A stretch of DNA of 64,000 bases, taken from positions 744,001 through 808,000 of the forward strand of contig NZ_CP029608.1 in NCBI RefSeq assembly GCF_003352185.1, in the 5' to 3' direction. The stretch comes from Pseudomonas kribbensis (GTDB taxonomy: Bacteria > Pseudomonadota > Gammaproteobacteria > Pseudomonadales > Pseudomonadaceae). A program made the translations under genes and the position numbers. This document shows positions 48,642 through 56,141 of the stretch, piece by piece. Numbering within the stretch: position 1 is the stretch's first letter; every line of letters begins with the position of its first letter. A model generated the notes under the pieces. The model ran no database searches. It had not been told where the DNA came from and saw only the letters and a list, made by a program, of their open reading frames with translations.

Positions 48642-48973
48642 GACGGCTCTCCCTTTCCTGCTGCACTACCAGCCCGCACTTCCAACCAAGGGAACATCGC
48701 AATCAGGCAGCTATGAACATCCAACTATTTCGCTATTTCCACGCTAGCTGAAACAAGCCAAAACGCCATTACTGGCCGGCAAATAACCTACGAAAGTATG
48801 GGTGTTGGCCAATTAGCAGTCGAAATCATGGCAGTCGACGAAGCGATTAACGCTTTGTGATTAATCCGTTCTTACAGTTGTTGACGGGGGCTTTGTTGAC
48901 AATGCTCAGATAGCACGGTGGAAGCTTTGCCGCTGTCGCGACATCGGCGCCATGGGCGCAAAGGAGTGGACGT
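48642..48973. promoter_or_regulatory. Divergent control region between rcpC and flp
   Basis: A 332-base gap separates the leftward tad operon from rightward flp. It is AT-richer than the flanking genes. It contains TTGACG (48881) and TTGACA (48896), possible -35 boxes for flp, but no good -10 lies 16-18 bases on. Two copies of GATTAA (48845 and 48860 region) flank a short stretch. It is the likely PprB target region by analogy with P. aeruginosa; no PprB site could be defined. Confidence 0.45.
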
Positions 48974-49183
48974 ATGATTCTCGATTATCTGCTGGCCAGG
49001 GCCCGTTTGTTTTTCAAGAGTGAGGAAGGCGCTTCGGCTATCGAGTACGCGATCGTGGTAGCGATGGTGGCGGTGGTGGTCGTGGTGTTCGTGACACCGA
49101 TGGGCACCAAGGTCTTCAATATTTTCAGCGCGATCCTGACCTCGCTCGGTGGCACTGCTCCGACCAAGCCCGGCATACCTTGA
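48974..49183 (+). CDS. flp: Flp type IVb pilin, first copy
   Basis: The 69-residue prepilin has a leader ending in Gly (EEGASAIEYAIVVAM), so FppA would cleave after G20 and leave a 49-residue pilin with Glu+5 and Tyr+6, the Flp signature. AAGGAG is 7 bases before the ATG. The rest is one hydrophobic helix. It is the major Tad pilus subunit. Confidence 0.95.
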   Translation: MILDYLLARARLFFKSEEGASAIEYAIVVAMVAVVVVVFVTPMGTKVFNIFSAILTSLGGTAPTKPGIP

Positions 49184-49300
49184 CCGAACGCTCTCTCCCT
49201 CTGTCGATGCCTGTCTGCTGCTGAGCAGGAGCGTTCAGGCATTGCCCCGATCATTGGCTTTCCGGTGCCCGGAAGATCCCGGGCATGAAGGAGAATGTCC

Positions 49301-49513
49301 ATGTTCTTCGAATACCTGATGATGCGTGCCCGGTCGTTCCTGGCAAGCACCGAAGCCGCGTCGGCCATCGAGTACGCAATTGTGGTGGCGATGGTCGCCA
49401 TTGTGGTTGTGGTGTTCGTGACGCCGGTAGGCGCCAAGGTGCTGGCGATCTTCAACAACATCCTCGTGGCGCTGGGCGGTACGGCACAGACTGCGCCGAC
49501 GCAGTTACCCTGA
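49301..49513 (+). CDS. Flp type IVb pilin, second copy
   Basis: AAGGAG seven bases before the ATG at 49301 favours that start over an ATG at 49295; 70 residues. The protein (MFFEYLMMRARSF, then TEAASAIEYAIVVAM) matches flp1 closely but has Ala in place of Gly just before the cleavage site. It follows flp1 by 117 bases on the same strand and is a recent tandem duplicate. Confidence 0.92.
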   Translation: MFFEYLMMRARSFLASTEAASAIEYAIVVAMVAIVVVVFVTPVGAKVLAIFNNILVALGGTAQTAPTQLP

Positions 49514-49576
49514 CTCGATGGGTGGCGAATCTCGCACTACACTCGGTTCCACCTTCAGCTTCTCAGGGATTGACCA

Positions 49577-49984
49577 ATGACTGCTTCTTCACTGCCCCGC
49601 CAACAGTTGCTTCTGGTTGACGATGAAGAGGACGCATTGCTCGAGTTGGCGGAGTTGCTGGAGGGCGAGGGCTTCGTCTGTCATACCGCGACCTCGGTGA
49701 AGCTCGCCCTTCATCATCTGACCCGCCATCCCGACATCGCCCTGGTGATCACCGATCTGCGCATGCCCGAAGAGAGCGGCATGTCGCTGATCAAACGCCT
49801 GCGCGAACACACCTCGCGCCAGCATTTGCCGGTGATCGTGACCTCGGGGCATGCGGACATGGAGGATGTCAGCGACATGCTGCGCCTGCAGGTGCTGGAT
49901 CTGTTCCGCAAGCCGATCTATCACGTGCGGCTGCTGGAAACCCTCGACAACCTGTTTCCCAAGCCCAGGGTCAATGTTTCCTGA
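49577..49984 (+). CDS. Receiver-only response regulator
   Basis: The 135-residue protein is a single CheY-like receiver: acidic pocket D15/D16, phospho-acceptor D60 (VITDLRMPEESG), conserved Thr/Ser (VIVTSGHA) and lysine (FRKPI). There is no output domain. It lies 63 bases after flp2 without a clear terminator between, so may be co-transcribed with the pilins. The partner kinase is not known; PprA is the nearest candidate. Confidence 0.9.
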   Translation: MTASSLPRQQLLLVDDEEDALLELAELLEGEGFVCHTATSVKLALHHLTRHPDIALVITDLRMPEESGMSLIKRLREHTSRQHLPVIVTSGHADMEDVSDMLRLQVLDLFRKPIYHVRLLETLDNLFPKPRVNVS

Positions 49985-49988
49985 GTCC

Positions 49989-50037
49989 TGAGACCGCTGC
50001 AGTGACCGTCGGTGGTCTCAAGGCTGACGGTCACTGC
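49989..50037. terminator. Two interleaved inverted repeats after the response regulator
   Basis: A perfect 12-bp stem (49999-50010 with 50026-50037) is interleaved with a perfect 7-bp stem (49989-49995 with 50014-50020). The 12-bp stem lies between convergent genes and would be a terminator, but no T-run follows on either strand. Confidence 0.55.
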
Positions 50038-50065
50038 GAAAGAACTTCAATCCGACGCGCGATGG

Positions 50066-51736
50066 CTACAGCTGATAGCTGAAGCTGATGCTGTAGCGCG
50101 GCCGGCGGTTGTAGGTATCCAGCGCTTCATCCGACATGGGTTTGGCCGCTTCCAGGGCGATGTTGTAGTACTTGGCATCGCCAAATCGGAGGCCCACGGC
50201 TGCCGATGACAGGCTGTTGGCCTGCACCGGCAACTGGTTGAACCAGCTGCGGGAACGGTCGAGCACGACATAGGGTTGCAGGATGCGCACCCAGTTGCCG
50301 TCGCGGTTGAAGCTGTAGTTGATCTCGTAAGCCACGCCCCAGCCCTTGTCGCCGGACGCCTGATCGTCCGGGTAGCCACGGCCGAAGTTCTGCCCGCCGA
50401 ACACCGCGCGTTCGCTGTCGGGCAGGGTGTCGTCGGTCCAGTACAGCGCGCCGGACAGCACGCCTTGCCAGTTATCGAAGAACTTGTCGCTCTGCACCCC
50501 GGAAAGGCGCAGGCGCAGGAAGTTGAGATCGATGGCGCTGTTGTTGGTGTGCGCCCCCATGCTGTCCAGCCCTTGATAGACGCCGCCGCTGAGAATCCGC
50601 AACTGGCGGGCGTCGGCCTTGCGCCAGTCGCTTTCGAAGGCGAGGGCGCGGATGTCGGTGCGTTCTTCGATGCTCAGCGGGTAGCCGATGACGTTATAGC
50701 GGGTCTTGTCGTTGACCGCGTACAGGCGTGCTCCGGCGGTCAGCAATTCGTTCGAGGCGGCAATCAGCGGCAGGCTGAAGCCGACCGAGTACCGGTCGTT
50801 CTCGCGGTGGGGCTTGAGCTCCAGGCCACTGTCCAGCGCGACGTTGGTGCCGGGGTCGGCACGGTAGCGCGAGGCGGACAGGTTCAGTTGCGTGCCTTCG
50901 GCGTCGAGGAACTGACTGTAGTCCAGTCGGTAGTAATGCTCGTGATCCTTTCCCGGTGGAAACAGCCCGCTGAGCGTCAGCTGTTCGCCCATCGATGTCT
51001 GTGAGTTGCTGCTCACGCCGAGCAGGGCTTGAGTACCCTTGCGGTTGTCTTCGGTGGTGCTCAGGGAACTGGTGAAGGGTTTGCGGCTGGCCTGGGCGAC
51101 CAGCGTGGTCGCGCCGTCGGTGGTTCCCGGCGGTGGCACCTGGGCCTGGATCGTGACGCCGGGAATGCGGGTCATCAGGGTGGTGTAGCGTTCGAAGGTC
51201 TTGCGGGTCAGAGGACGTTCAGCCTGGATTTTCGCCGCCAGTCTGTCGAGCAGTCCCTTGACCCGGCCCACGTCGCCCTGTACCTGCACATCCCGCACAT
51301 AGCCTTCCACCAGCACTACGCGCGCCACACCGTTATCGAAATTCTGTTTCGGCAGGAAGGCGTAGGACAGCAGATAGCCGTCGTTCTGGTAGCGTCGGGT
51401 GATGTTGCGGGTGGCTTCGATCAGGTCGGCCAGGCTGGACTCATGGCCGATCAGCGGTTTGTAGATCTCTGCCAGCTCGTTTAGCGGGTAGATCGTGCCG
51501 CCTTCGATCTGCACGGTTTTCAGGTTGATCTTCGTGCCCATCATCAACGGCTCGGCAGCCGCGGCACCGGGTTCCGGGACTTGCAGCGGGGCTGCGCTCG
51601 GCCGGTAGGCGTCGGCAGGCAGGTTCGGCACCGGCAGGTTGCGGATGGTTTCGTTACTGTTGAGAAAGCTGGGCAGGGTGTCGGCGAGGGCGGTGGAACT
51701 GAGACTGAGCAACAGCAGGGATGCCATAACGCGCAT
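50066..51736 (-). CDS. TpsB, two-partner secretion outer-membrane transporter (ShlB/FhaC family)
   Basis: The ATG at 51736 has GGAGTG before it and gives 556 residues with a signal peptide (ASLLLLSLSSTALA). A POTRA-type domain follows (LKTVQIEGGTIYPLNEL, ATRNITRRYQNDGYLLSYAFLPKQ), then a 16-strand barrel with the FhaC-like motif region (FGGQNFGRGYP) and a terminal aromatic-ended strand (FSYQL). TpsB proteins secrete one TpsA exoprotein, usually encoded next to them. No TpsA is in this window. Confidence 0.92.
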   Translation of the reverse strand: MRVMASLLLLSLSSTALADTLPSFLNSNETIRNLPVPNLPADAYRPSAAPLQVPEPGAAAAEPLMMGTKINLKTVQIEGGTIYPLNELAEIYKPLIGHESSLADLIEATRNITRRYQNDGYLLSYAFLPKQNFDNGVARVVLVEGYVRDVQVQGDVGRVKGLLDRLAAKIQAERPLTRKTFERYTTLMTRIPGVTIQAQVPPPGTTDGATTLVAQASRKPFTSSLSTTEDNRKGTQALLGVSSNSQTSMGEQLTLSGLFPPGKDHEHYYRLDYSQFLDAEGTQLNLSASRYRADPGTNVALDSGLELKPHRENDRYSVGFSLPLIAASNELLTAGARLYAVNDKTRYNVIGYPLSIEERTDIRALAFESDWRKADARQLRILSGGVYQGLDSMGAHTNNSAIDLNFLRLRLSGVQSDKFFDNWQGVLSGALYWTDDTLPDSERAVFGGQNFGRGYPDDQASGDKGWGVAYEINYSFNRDGNWVRILQPYVVLDRSRSWFNQLPVQANSLSSAAVGLRFGDAKYYNIALEAAKPMSDEALDTYNRRPRYSISFSYQL

Positions 51737-51782
51737 AGGACACTCCATGTTCAAACCGCAGCACCGGGCAGGGTTTTCCTAA

Positions 51783-51816
51783 GAAAAAAAGCGGAAGACT
51801 CACGGGAATCTTCCGC
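51783..51816 (-). terminator. Terminator between the repetitive lipoprotein and TpsB
   Basis: Read leftwards, GCGGAAGA ... TCTTCCGC (51791-51798 with 51809-51816) is followed by a run of T residues with one interruption (51783-51790). It separates the two genes' transcripts. Confidence 0.8.
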
Positions 51817-51870
51817 CTTCAACCAAGCGTAGGCGCTGTAGGTGCGGCCGTCGAATCGGCCAGGTGCAAT

Positions 51871-53406
51871 TCAGCGTTTGTTGCCGCCCAGCGCGCCGCT
51901 CAGGCCACCGAGCACACCGCCCAGACCGCCAGCGGTGCCGGTACCACCGGTGGATGCGCCACCGTTGACCAGCCCGCCGACCGCCGCCACGGTACCGCCC
52001 ACGTTGCTGACCAGACCACCGACGGCGGTGGTGACCGGGTTGTTGGTGGCGGCGATGGCGCCACCGAGATTACCCACCGCACCGCCCACCTGGCTGGTGA
52101 TACCAGCCACCGGAGCACCGAGCCCGGTGGTGCTGCCGACGTTCTGGGTCAGGTTGGTGACCGCACTGGTGACTGGCGCGAGCCCGCCGCCGACGCCGCT
52201 GCCCAGGCTGGCCAGAGGCGTAGTAGGGCTGGTGATCGGCGAGCCCGAGCCGCCGAGCACGGTGTTGAGCGAAGCCACGGTATTGCCGGCCGAGACCAGC
52301 ACGTTACCCGGTGCGCCAAGTGTGCCGTTGCCTGCACCCAGCCCGGCGCCGACGTTGACCACGGCGCCGCCGACGGTTTGCAGCAGGCCATTGTTGCCGA
52401 CGCCGCCGAGTCCGCCACCCACGCCGGTGCCCGACCCGGTGCCGTTGTCCACCAGCCCGCCGGCCTTGTCGACGGCAGTGCCGACGTTGCTCAGGGCGCC
52501 GCCGACGGTGTTGGTCAGGGCGTTGCCGTTACCGGCCGCTGTGACGTTGTCGCCCACGCCGTCGACGGTGCTGCCGACTTTCTGCAGGACGCCGTTCAAT
52601 GGCGCACCCAGGCCGGTCGCGCTGCCCAGTTTGTCGGTGGTGCTTTCGACCATGGCGATCACCGGTACGAGACCGTTGCCGACGTCTTTGGTCACCGAAC
52701 CGAGTGGGCCGGTGGTTGTGGCCGTGCTCAGGGTATCGCCGAGCATGGTGACTTTTTCACCCACCCCGTTGAGCAATGGCGCAACTTTGGTGACCACACC
52801 GCCGACCACGGGAACGCTGCCGGTGGCGCTGGCCAGTTTGCCGCTCAGGTCAGACACGCCGTTGCCGACATCCTGCACCACGCCGCCGACCGCCGAGGCG
52901 GTGACGCCCAGACCGTTGTCGGTCGTGCCGAGTTTGCCGAGGCCGTTGGCCACGCCGTCGCCCAGTGTGGTGACCACATTACCGGCAGTCCTGGCGGCGC
53001 TTTGCACGACACCGCCGACCACGGGAACACCACTGAGGGAATCACCGACCTGACCGACACCACTGCCGACGCCGGCAACGGTGCTGCCGACATCCTGCAC
53101 CAGCGTCGAGGTCACCAGTGGAGCGGGTGTGCTCGGGTTGGTGGGGTTGGTCGGATCCGTCGGGTTGGTTGGATTTGTTGGATTGCTCGGGTCCGTGCCA
53201 CCTGTTCCGCCTGTTCCGGCAGTGCCGCCGGTCCCGGTCGTACCGCCGCTGCCGCTGGTTCCGCCAGTGCCGGCGGTGGAACTGTCCGGAGTCGAGCTGC
53301 TGGAGCTGCTGTGATGACCGCCACCGCCGCTGCTGCAGCCGGTCAGGCCGAGGGAGAGGATCAATGCCAGCGCTGTTGCCGATTTGCACCACACTTGGGT
53401 TTTCAT
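51871..53406 (-). CDS. Gly/Val/Thr-rich repetitive lipoprotein
   Basis: The ATG at 53406 has AAGGA 9 bases before it and gives 511 residues. A lipobox (LGLTGC) is followed by SSGGGGHHSSSSSS, a GT/GG-rich stretch, seven Asn/Asp-Pro-Thr/Ser tripeptides (about 82-102), then about 400 residues of irregular repeats built on VGG-V, VG-GL, GLGAP and VVGGVV. The tail is GGL-rich. Such proteins are often labelled collagen-like, but Gly-X-Y periodicity is not held. Likely outer-surface or cell-wall-facing by its signal; function unknown. It is upstream of TpsB but a terminator divides them. Confidence 0.85.
   Translation of the reverse strand: MKTQVWCKSATALALILSLGLTGCSSGGGGHHSSSSSSTPDSSTAGTGGTSGSGGTTGTGGTAGTGGTGGTDPSNPTNPTNPTDPTNPTNPSTPAPLVTSTLVQDVGSTVAGVGSGVGQVGDSLSGVPVVGGVVQSAARTAGNVVTTLGDGVANGLGKLGTTDNGLGVTASAVGGVVQDVGNGVSDLSGKLASATGSVPVVGGVVTKVAPLLNGVGEKVTMLGDTLSTATTTGPLGSVTKDVGNGLVPVIAMVESTTDKLGSATGLGAPLNGVLQKVGSTVDGVGDNVTAAGNGNALTNTVGGALSNVGTAVDKAGGLVDNGTGSGTGVGGGLGGVGNNGLLQTVGGAVVNVGAGLGAGNGTLGAPGNVLVSAGNTVASLNTVLGGSGSPITSPTTPLASLGSGVGGGLAPVTSAVTNLTQNVGSTTGLGAPVAGITSQVGGAVGNLGGAIAATNNPVTTAVGGLVSNVGGTVAAVGGLVNGGASTGGTGTAGGLGGVLGGLSGALGGNKR
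53131..53193 (-). repeat. Seven tandem 9-base units (Asn/Asp-Pro-Thr/Ser repeat)
   Basis: Seven in-frame nonamers, with GGTTGG-like cores and codon-level variation, encode the N/D-P-T/S tripeptides of the lipoprotein linker. Gain or loss of whole units would keep the frame. Confidence 0.85.
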
Positions 53407-53754
53407 GATGGTAATTCCTTGCACCTGTCACAACGTTCGTTGTTTTCGATGGCCCGCCGGTTCTGTTGCCGGCAATGCCTTCGCCCGTTGTGCTCATATC
53501 AATCGCAAGGCTGGATCCACGCCATTCTCGAGTTGGTATTAACGCCTTTATATAGATCGGTGAACCTGCTGCTTAACAACTAATGCCGAGGATATAAGCG
53601 CGCAAAAAAAAGCCTTGAGAATCAAGGCTTGATGTTTGACTTGCGGGTGGGAGGCGGGGGTAAAAACTTAAGTTATATACACAATTAATCATGTTCCGCC
53701 GCTGTGATCCGCCTGCCGCCAGGGACGGGAGAGCGGCTGAAGCGGCGTATCGAT
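53407..53754. promoter_or_regulatory. 348-base gap with lipoprotein promoter and maoC-fabG terminator
   Basis: For the leftward lipoprotein gene a -10 TATATA (53549-53554) lies 16 bases from a weak -35 TTAAGC (53571-53576), leaving a long leader of about 140 bases. Beyond this lies the terminator at 53603-53630, and then AT-rich spacer to the maoC stop. No other gene seen. Confidence 0.45.
53603..53630 (-). terminator. Terminator of the fabG-maoC operon
   Basis: A 9-bp stem with a 3-base loop (53610-53618 with 53622-53630) runs into seven T residues on the minus strand. Confidence 0.85.
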
Positions 53755-54609
53755 TCAGGCAATCGGTTGCCAGTTGCCGACCATGTGCTCCAGATCCCCG
53801 GCACCGATCAGGCGCAGTTCACCACTGGAACCCGCCGCACTGGCGAACAGCGATACTTCGCTCGGCAGGCGCACCGGCTTGCGAAAATGCACGGTGACTT
53901 CCAGATTGGCCCGGGGCAGGTGATCCGCCAGGGCTGCCAGCGTACGTGCCTTGTTCCACAGGCCGTGGGCAATGGCGGTGGGGAAACCGAACAGCTTTGC
54001 ACTGGCCGCGCTCAGGTGGATCGGGTTGTAGTCGCCGGAGACTTTGGCGTACTGCCGACCAATGTCTGTCGGGGCTTTCCATTGCGCGACCTGCATCAAG
54101 GGCAGCGCAGGTTCCCACGCTTGTTCGAGCGCCTCGCCCTCAAGTTTCACGCCTCGGCAGAGCATCTGGCTTTCGGCCTCCCACAGCGGGCCGAGCTGAT
54201 CGTCGAGGGTGGTCAGCAGGTCGAACGTCGCGCCTTTCGGATGGGGTTGCAGGTTGTGCACCCGAACGCTGACCTGCGCGCGACTGATCCCACCCATCGG
54301 CCGCAGCACGCGAATGCGGTTGCTCAGGTGAATCAGCCCCAGCAGCGGGAAGGGAAAGTCCTTGTCCGTGAGCAATTGCATCTGCAACGCAAACGCCAGG
54401 ACGTGTGGATACGTCGGCGGCAGCAGACCGTCATCGGCAAAACCGCAGACCTTGCGATAGGCCGCCAGGCGTTTGCCGTCGACGTCGACCCAGCAGCGCA
54501 AACCGCTGTCGGGCAAAGTGGTGCCGGTGATTTTGCGCCGGGTCGCGGCTCGGGCATACAGCCCCGGCAGGCTCGGTTCGCGGTGCAACGTGTGCCATTC
54601 GATGCTCAT
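53755..54609 (-). CDS. MaoC-like (R)-enoyl hydratase / acyl dehydratase
   Basis: The ATG at 54609 gives 284 residues. It is a two-part hotdog protein; the C-terminal half has the hydratase-2 motif ISGDYNPIHLS-like KVSGDYNPIHLS and FPTAIAHGLW, holding the catalytic Asp/His pair. Family members hydrate trans-2-enoyl-CoA or -ACP. It follows the FabG-like gene by 2 bases, in the order known for the thiolase-reductase-dehydratase set. Confidence 0.88.
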   Translation of the reverse strand: MSIEWHTLHREPSLPGLYARAATRRKITGTTLPDSGLRCWVDVDGKRLAAYRKVCGFADDGLLPPTYPHVLAFALQMQLLTDKDFPFPLLGLIHLSNRIRVLRPMGGISRAQVSVRVHNLQPHPKGATFDLLTTLDDQLGPLWEAESQMLCRGVKLEGEALEQAWEPALPLMQVAQWKAPTDIGRQYAKVSGDYNPIHLSAASAKLFGFPTAIAHGLWNKARTLAALADHLPRANLEVTVHFRKPVRLPSEVSLFASAAGSSGELRLIGAGDLEHMVGNWQPIA

Positions 54610-54611
54610 GC

Positions 54612-55964
54612 CTAAGCCCCCAGAACACTTTGTCCACAGACCCGCAGCGCCTGCCCGGTGAACGCGCCGGTGCCCGGTTGCGCCAGCCACGCTACCGCCT
54701 CGGCAACGTCTTGCGGCAGGCCGCCCTGGCCCAGCGAACTCATGCGCCGCCCAGCCTCACGCAGGCCGAACGGAATGTGCGCGGTCATCTGGGTCTCGAT
54801 GAATCCCGGCGCCACGGCGTTGATGCTGATGCCACGTTCCAGCAGGGTCGGTGCCCAGGCCTGAGCCAGCCCGATCAGCCCGGCCTTGCTCGCCGCGTAA
54901 TTGGTCTGCCCGCGATTGCCGGCGATGCCGCTGATGGAGGCCAGCAGAATCACCCGCGCATTGTCGTGCAACGTACCGCTGTCGAGCAGGGCTTTGGTCA
55001 GTACCTGCGGCGCGTTGAGGTTGACCGCCAGCACCGCGTCCCAGAACTCGGGCGTCATGTTGGCCAGGGTCTTGTCGCGGGTGATGCCGGCGTTGTGCAC
55101 CAGAATGTCGAGGCCGTCCGGCAACTGTTCGATCAGTTGCACGGCGGCGTCTTCGGCGCAGATGTCGAGGGTGATGGCGCGCCCACCGAGGCGAGCGGCC
55201 AGGGCTTCGAGATCGGTTTTTGCTGGCGGCACGTCAAGCAGGATCACTTCGGCGCCGTCACGGGCCAGGGTTTCGGCGATGGAGGCACCGATGCCGCGAG
55301 CCGCGCCGGTGACCAGCGCCTTGCGCCCGGCGAGCGGGCGCGTCCAGTCAGTCACCGGCGTGGCGCAAGGGGTCAGGCGAATCACTTGCCCGGACACGAA
55401 CGCGCTTTTCGGCGAGAGGAAAAACCGCAGCGGCCCCTCGAGCTGATCCTCGGCGCCTTCGCCCACGTAGATCAATTGCAGCGTGCCGCCGCTGCGCAAT
55501 TCCTTGGCCAGCGAGCGGGAAAAACCCTCAAGTGCGCGCTGTGCGCTGGCGGCAAACGGATCGCGCAGGGTTTCCGGGGCGCGGCCGAGGATCACCAGAT
55601 GCGCGCTGTTGTCGAGGTTCTTCATCAACGGCTGGAAGAACTCGCGCAGCTGCTTGAGCTGGTCGGTGTGCTGCAGATCGCTGGCGTCGAACACCACAGC
55701 CTTGAGCTTCGGGCCATGGCCGGGAATCCATTGAGTGGCAGACGCAGGCTGGTCGCCGTAGCGATAAATGGCATCGGTCAGCCGGTTGGCGAAGGCGCTG
55801 ACCCGTTCGGCCAGCGGCCCGCCACCGATCAGCAGCGCGCCCTCCACCGGCCGCAGGCGCCCGGCCTGCCAGCGTTCCAGGCGCACCGGCGACGGCAGGC
55901 CCAGGGCCCCGACCAGACGGTGGCCGATGGACGAGTTGGCGAAGTCGATATAGCGGTCAGACAT
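54612..55964 (-). CDS. FabG-like 3-oxoacyl reductase, long form
   Basis: The 450-residue protein has a 200-residue N-terminal non-catalytic Rossmann-like domain and a C-terminal SDR with TGAARGIG (nucleotide site), NAG, Ser (ASISG) and YAASK. This long form matches FabG4-type reductases (mycobacteria) and PA4786, which use NADH/NADPH on 3-oxoacyl-CoA or -ACP. GGAGAG precedes the ATG at 55964. It is divergent from the thiolase gene with a 177-base shared promoter region. Confidence 0.88.
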   Translation of the reverse strand: MSDRYIDFANSSIGHRLVGALGLPSPVRLERWQAGRLRPVEGALLIGGGPLAERVSAFANRLTDAIYRYGDQPASATQWIPGHGPKLKAVVFDASDLQHTDQLKQLREFFQPLMKNLDNSAHLVILGRAPETLRDPFAASAQRALEGFSRSLAKELRSGGTLQLIYVGEGAEDQLEGPLRFFLSPKSAFVSGQVIRLTPCATPVTDWTRPLAGRKALVTGAARGIGASIAETLARDGAEVILLDVPPAKTDLEALAARLGGRAITLDICAEDAAVQLIEQLPDGLDILVHNAGITRDKTLANMTPEFWDAVLAVNLNAPQVLTKALLDSGTLHDNARVILLASISGIAGNRGQTNYAASKAGLIGLAQAWAPTLLERGISINAVAPGFIETQMTAHIPFGLREAGRRMSSLGQGGLPQDVAEAVAWLAQPGTGAFTGQALRVCGQSVLGA

Positions 55965-56141
55965 GGAACGCTCTCCAGAAGATGGGGTTCAAAGTGTGGA
56001 CTGCGAAGGGCAATCAATCGTTCGATCCACACATTTAGGCCTACGCTAGAACAGCAGAGTAGTTTGCCCCCGGTGTTTTTGGGGCCCGGCGGGATTTTCA
56101 GTGCCCGATTTTCAGACTGGATATTTCACAAGGAGTTTTTC

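Noticed and set aside
51842..53053. Pro/Thr-rich 403-residue plus frame opposite the repetitive lipoprotein
   Set aside because: It is the mirror of Gly/Val-rich codons; it has no signal peptide or ribosome site, while the minus frame has a lipobox and a good site.
54630..56141. Upstream 504-residue extension of the thiolase frame
   Set aside because: The frame is open by chance antisense to fabG. The AAGGAG-ATG at 56142 and the thiolase N terminus fix the start there.
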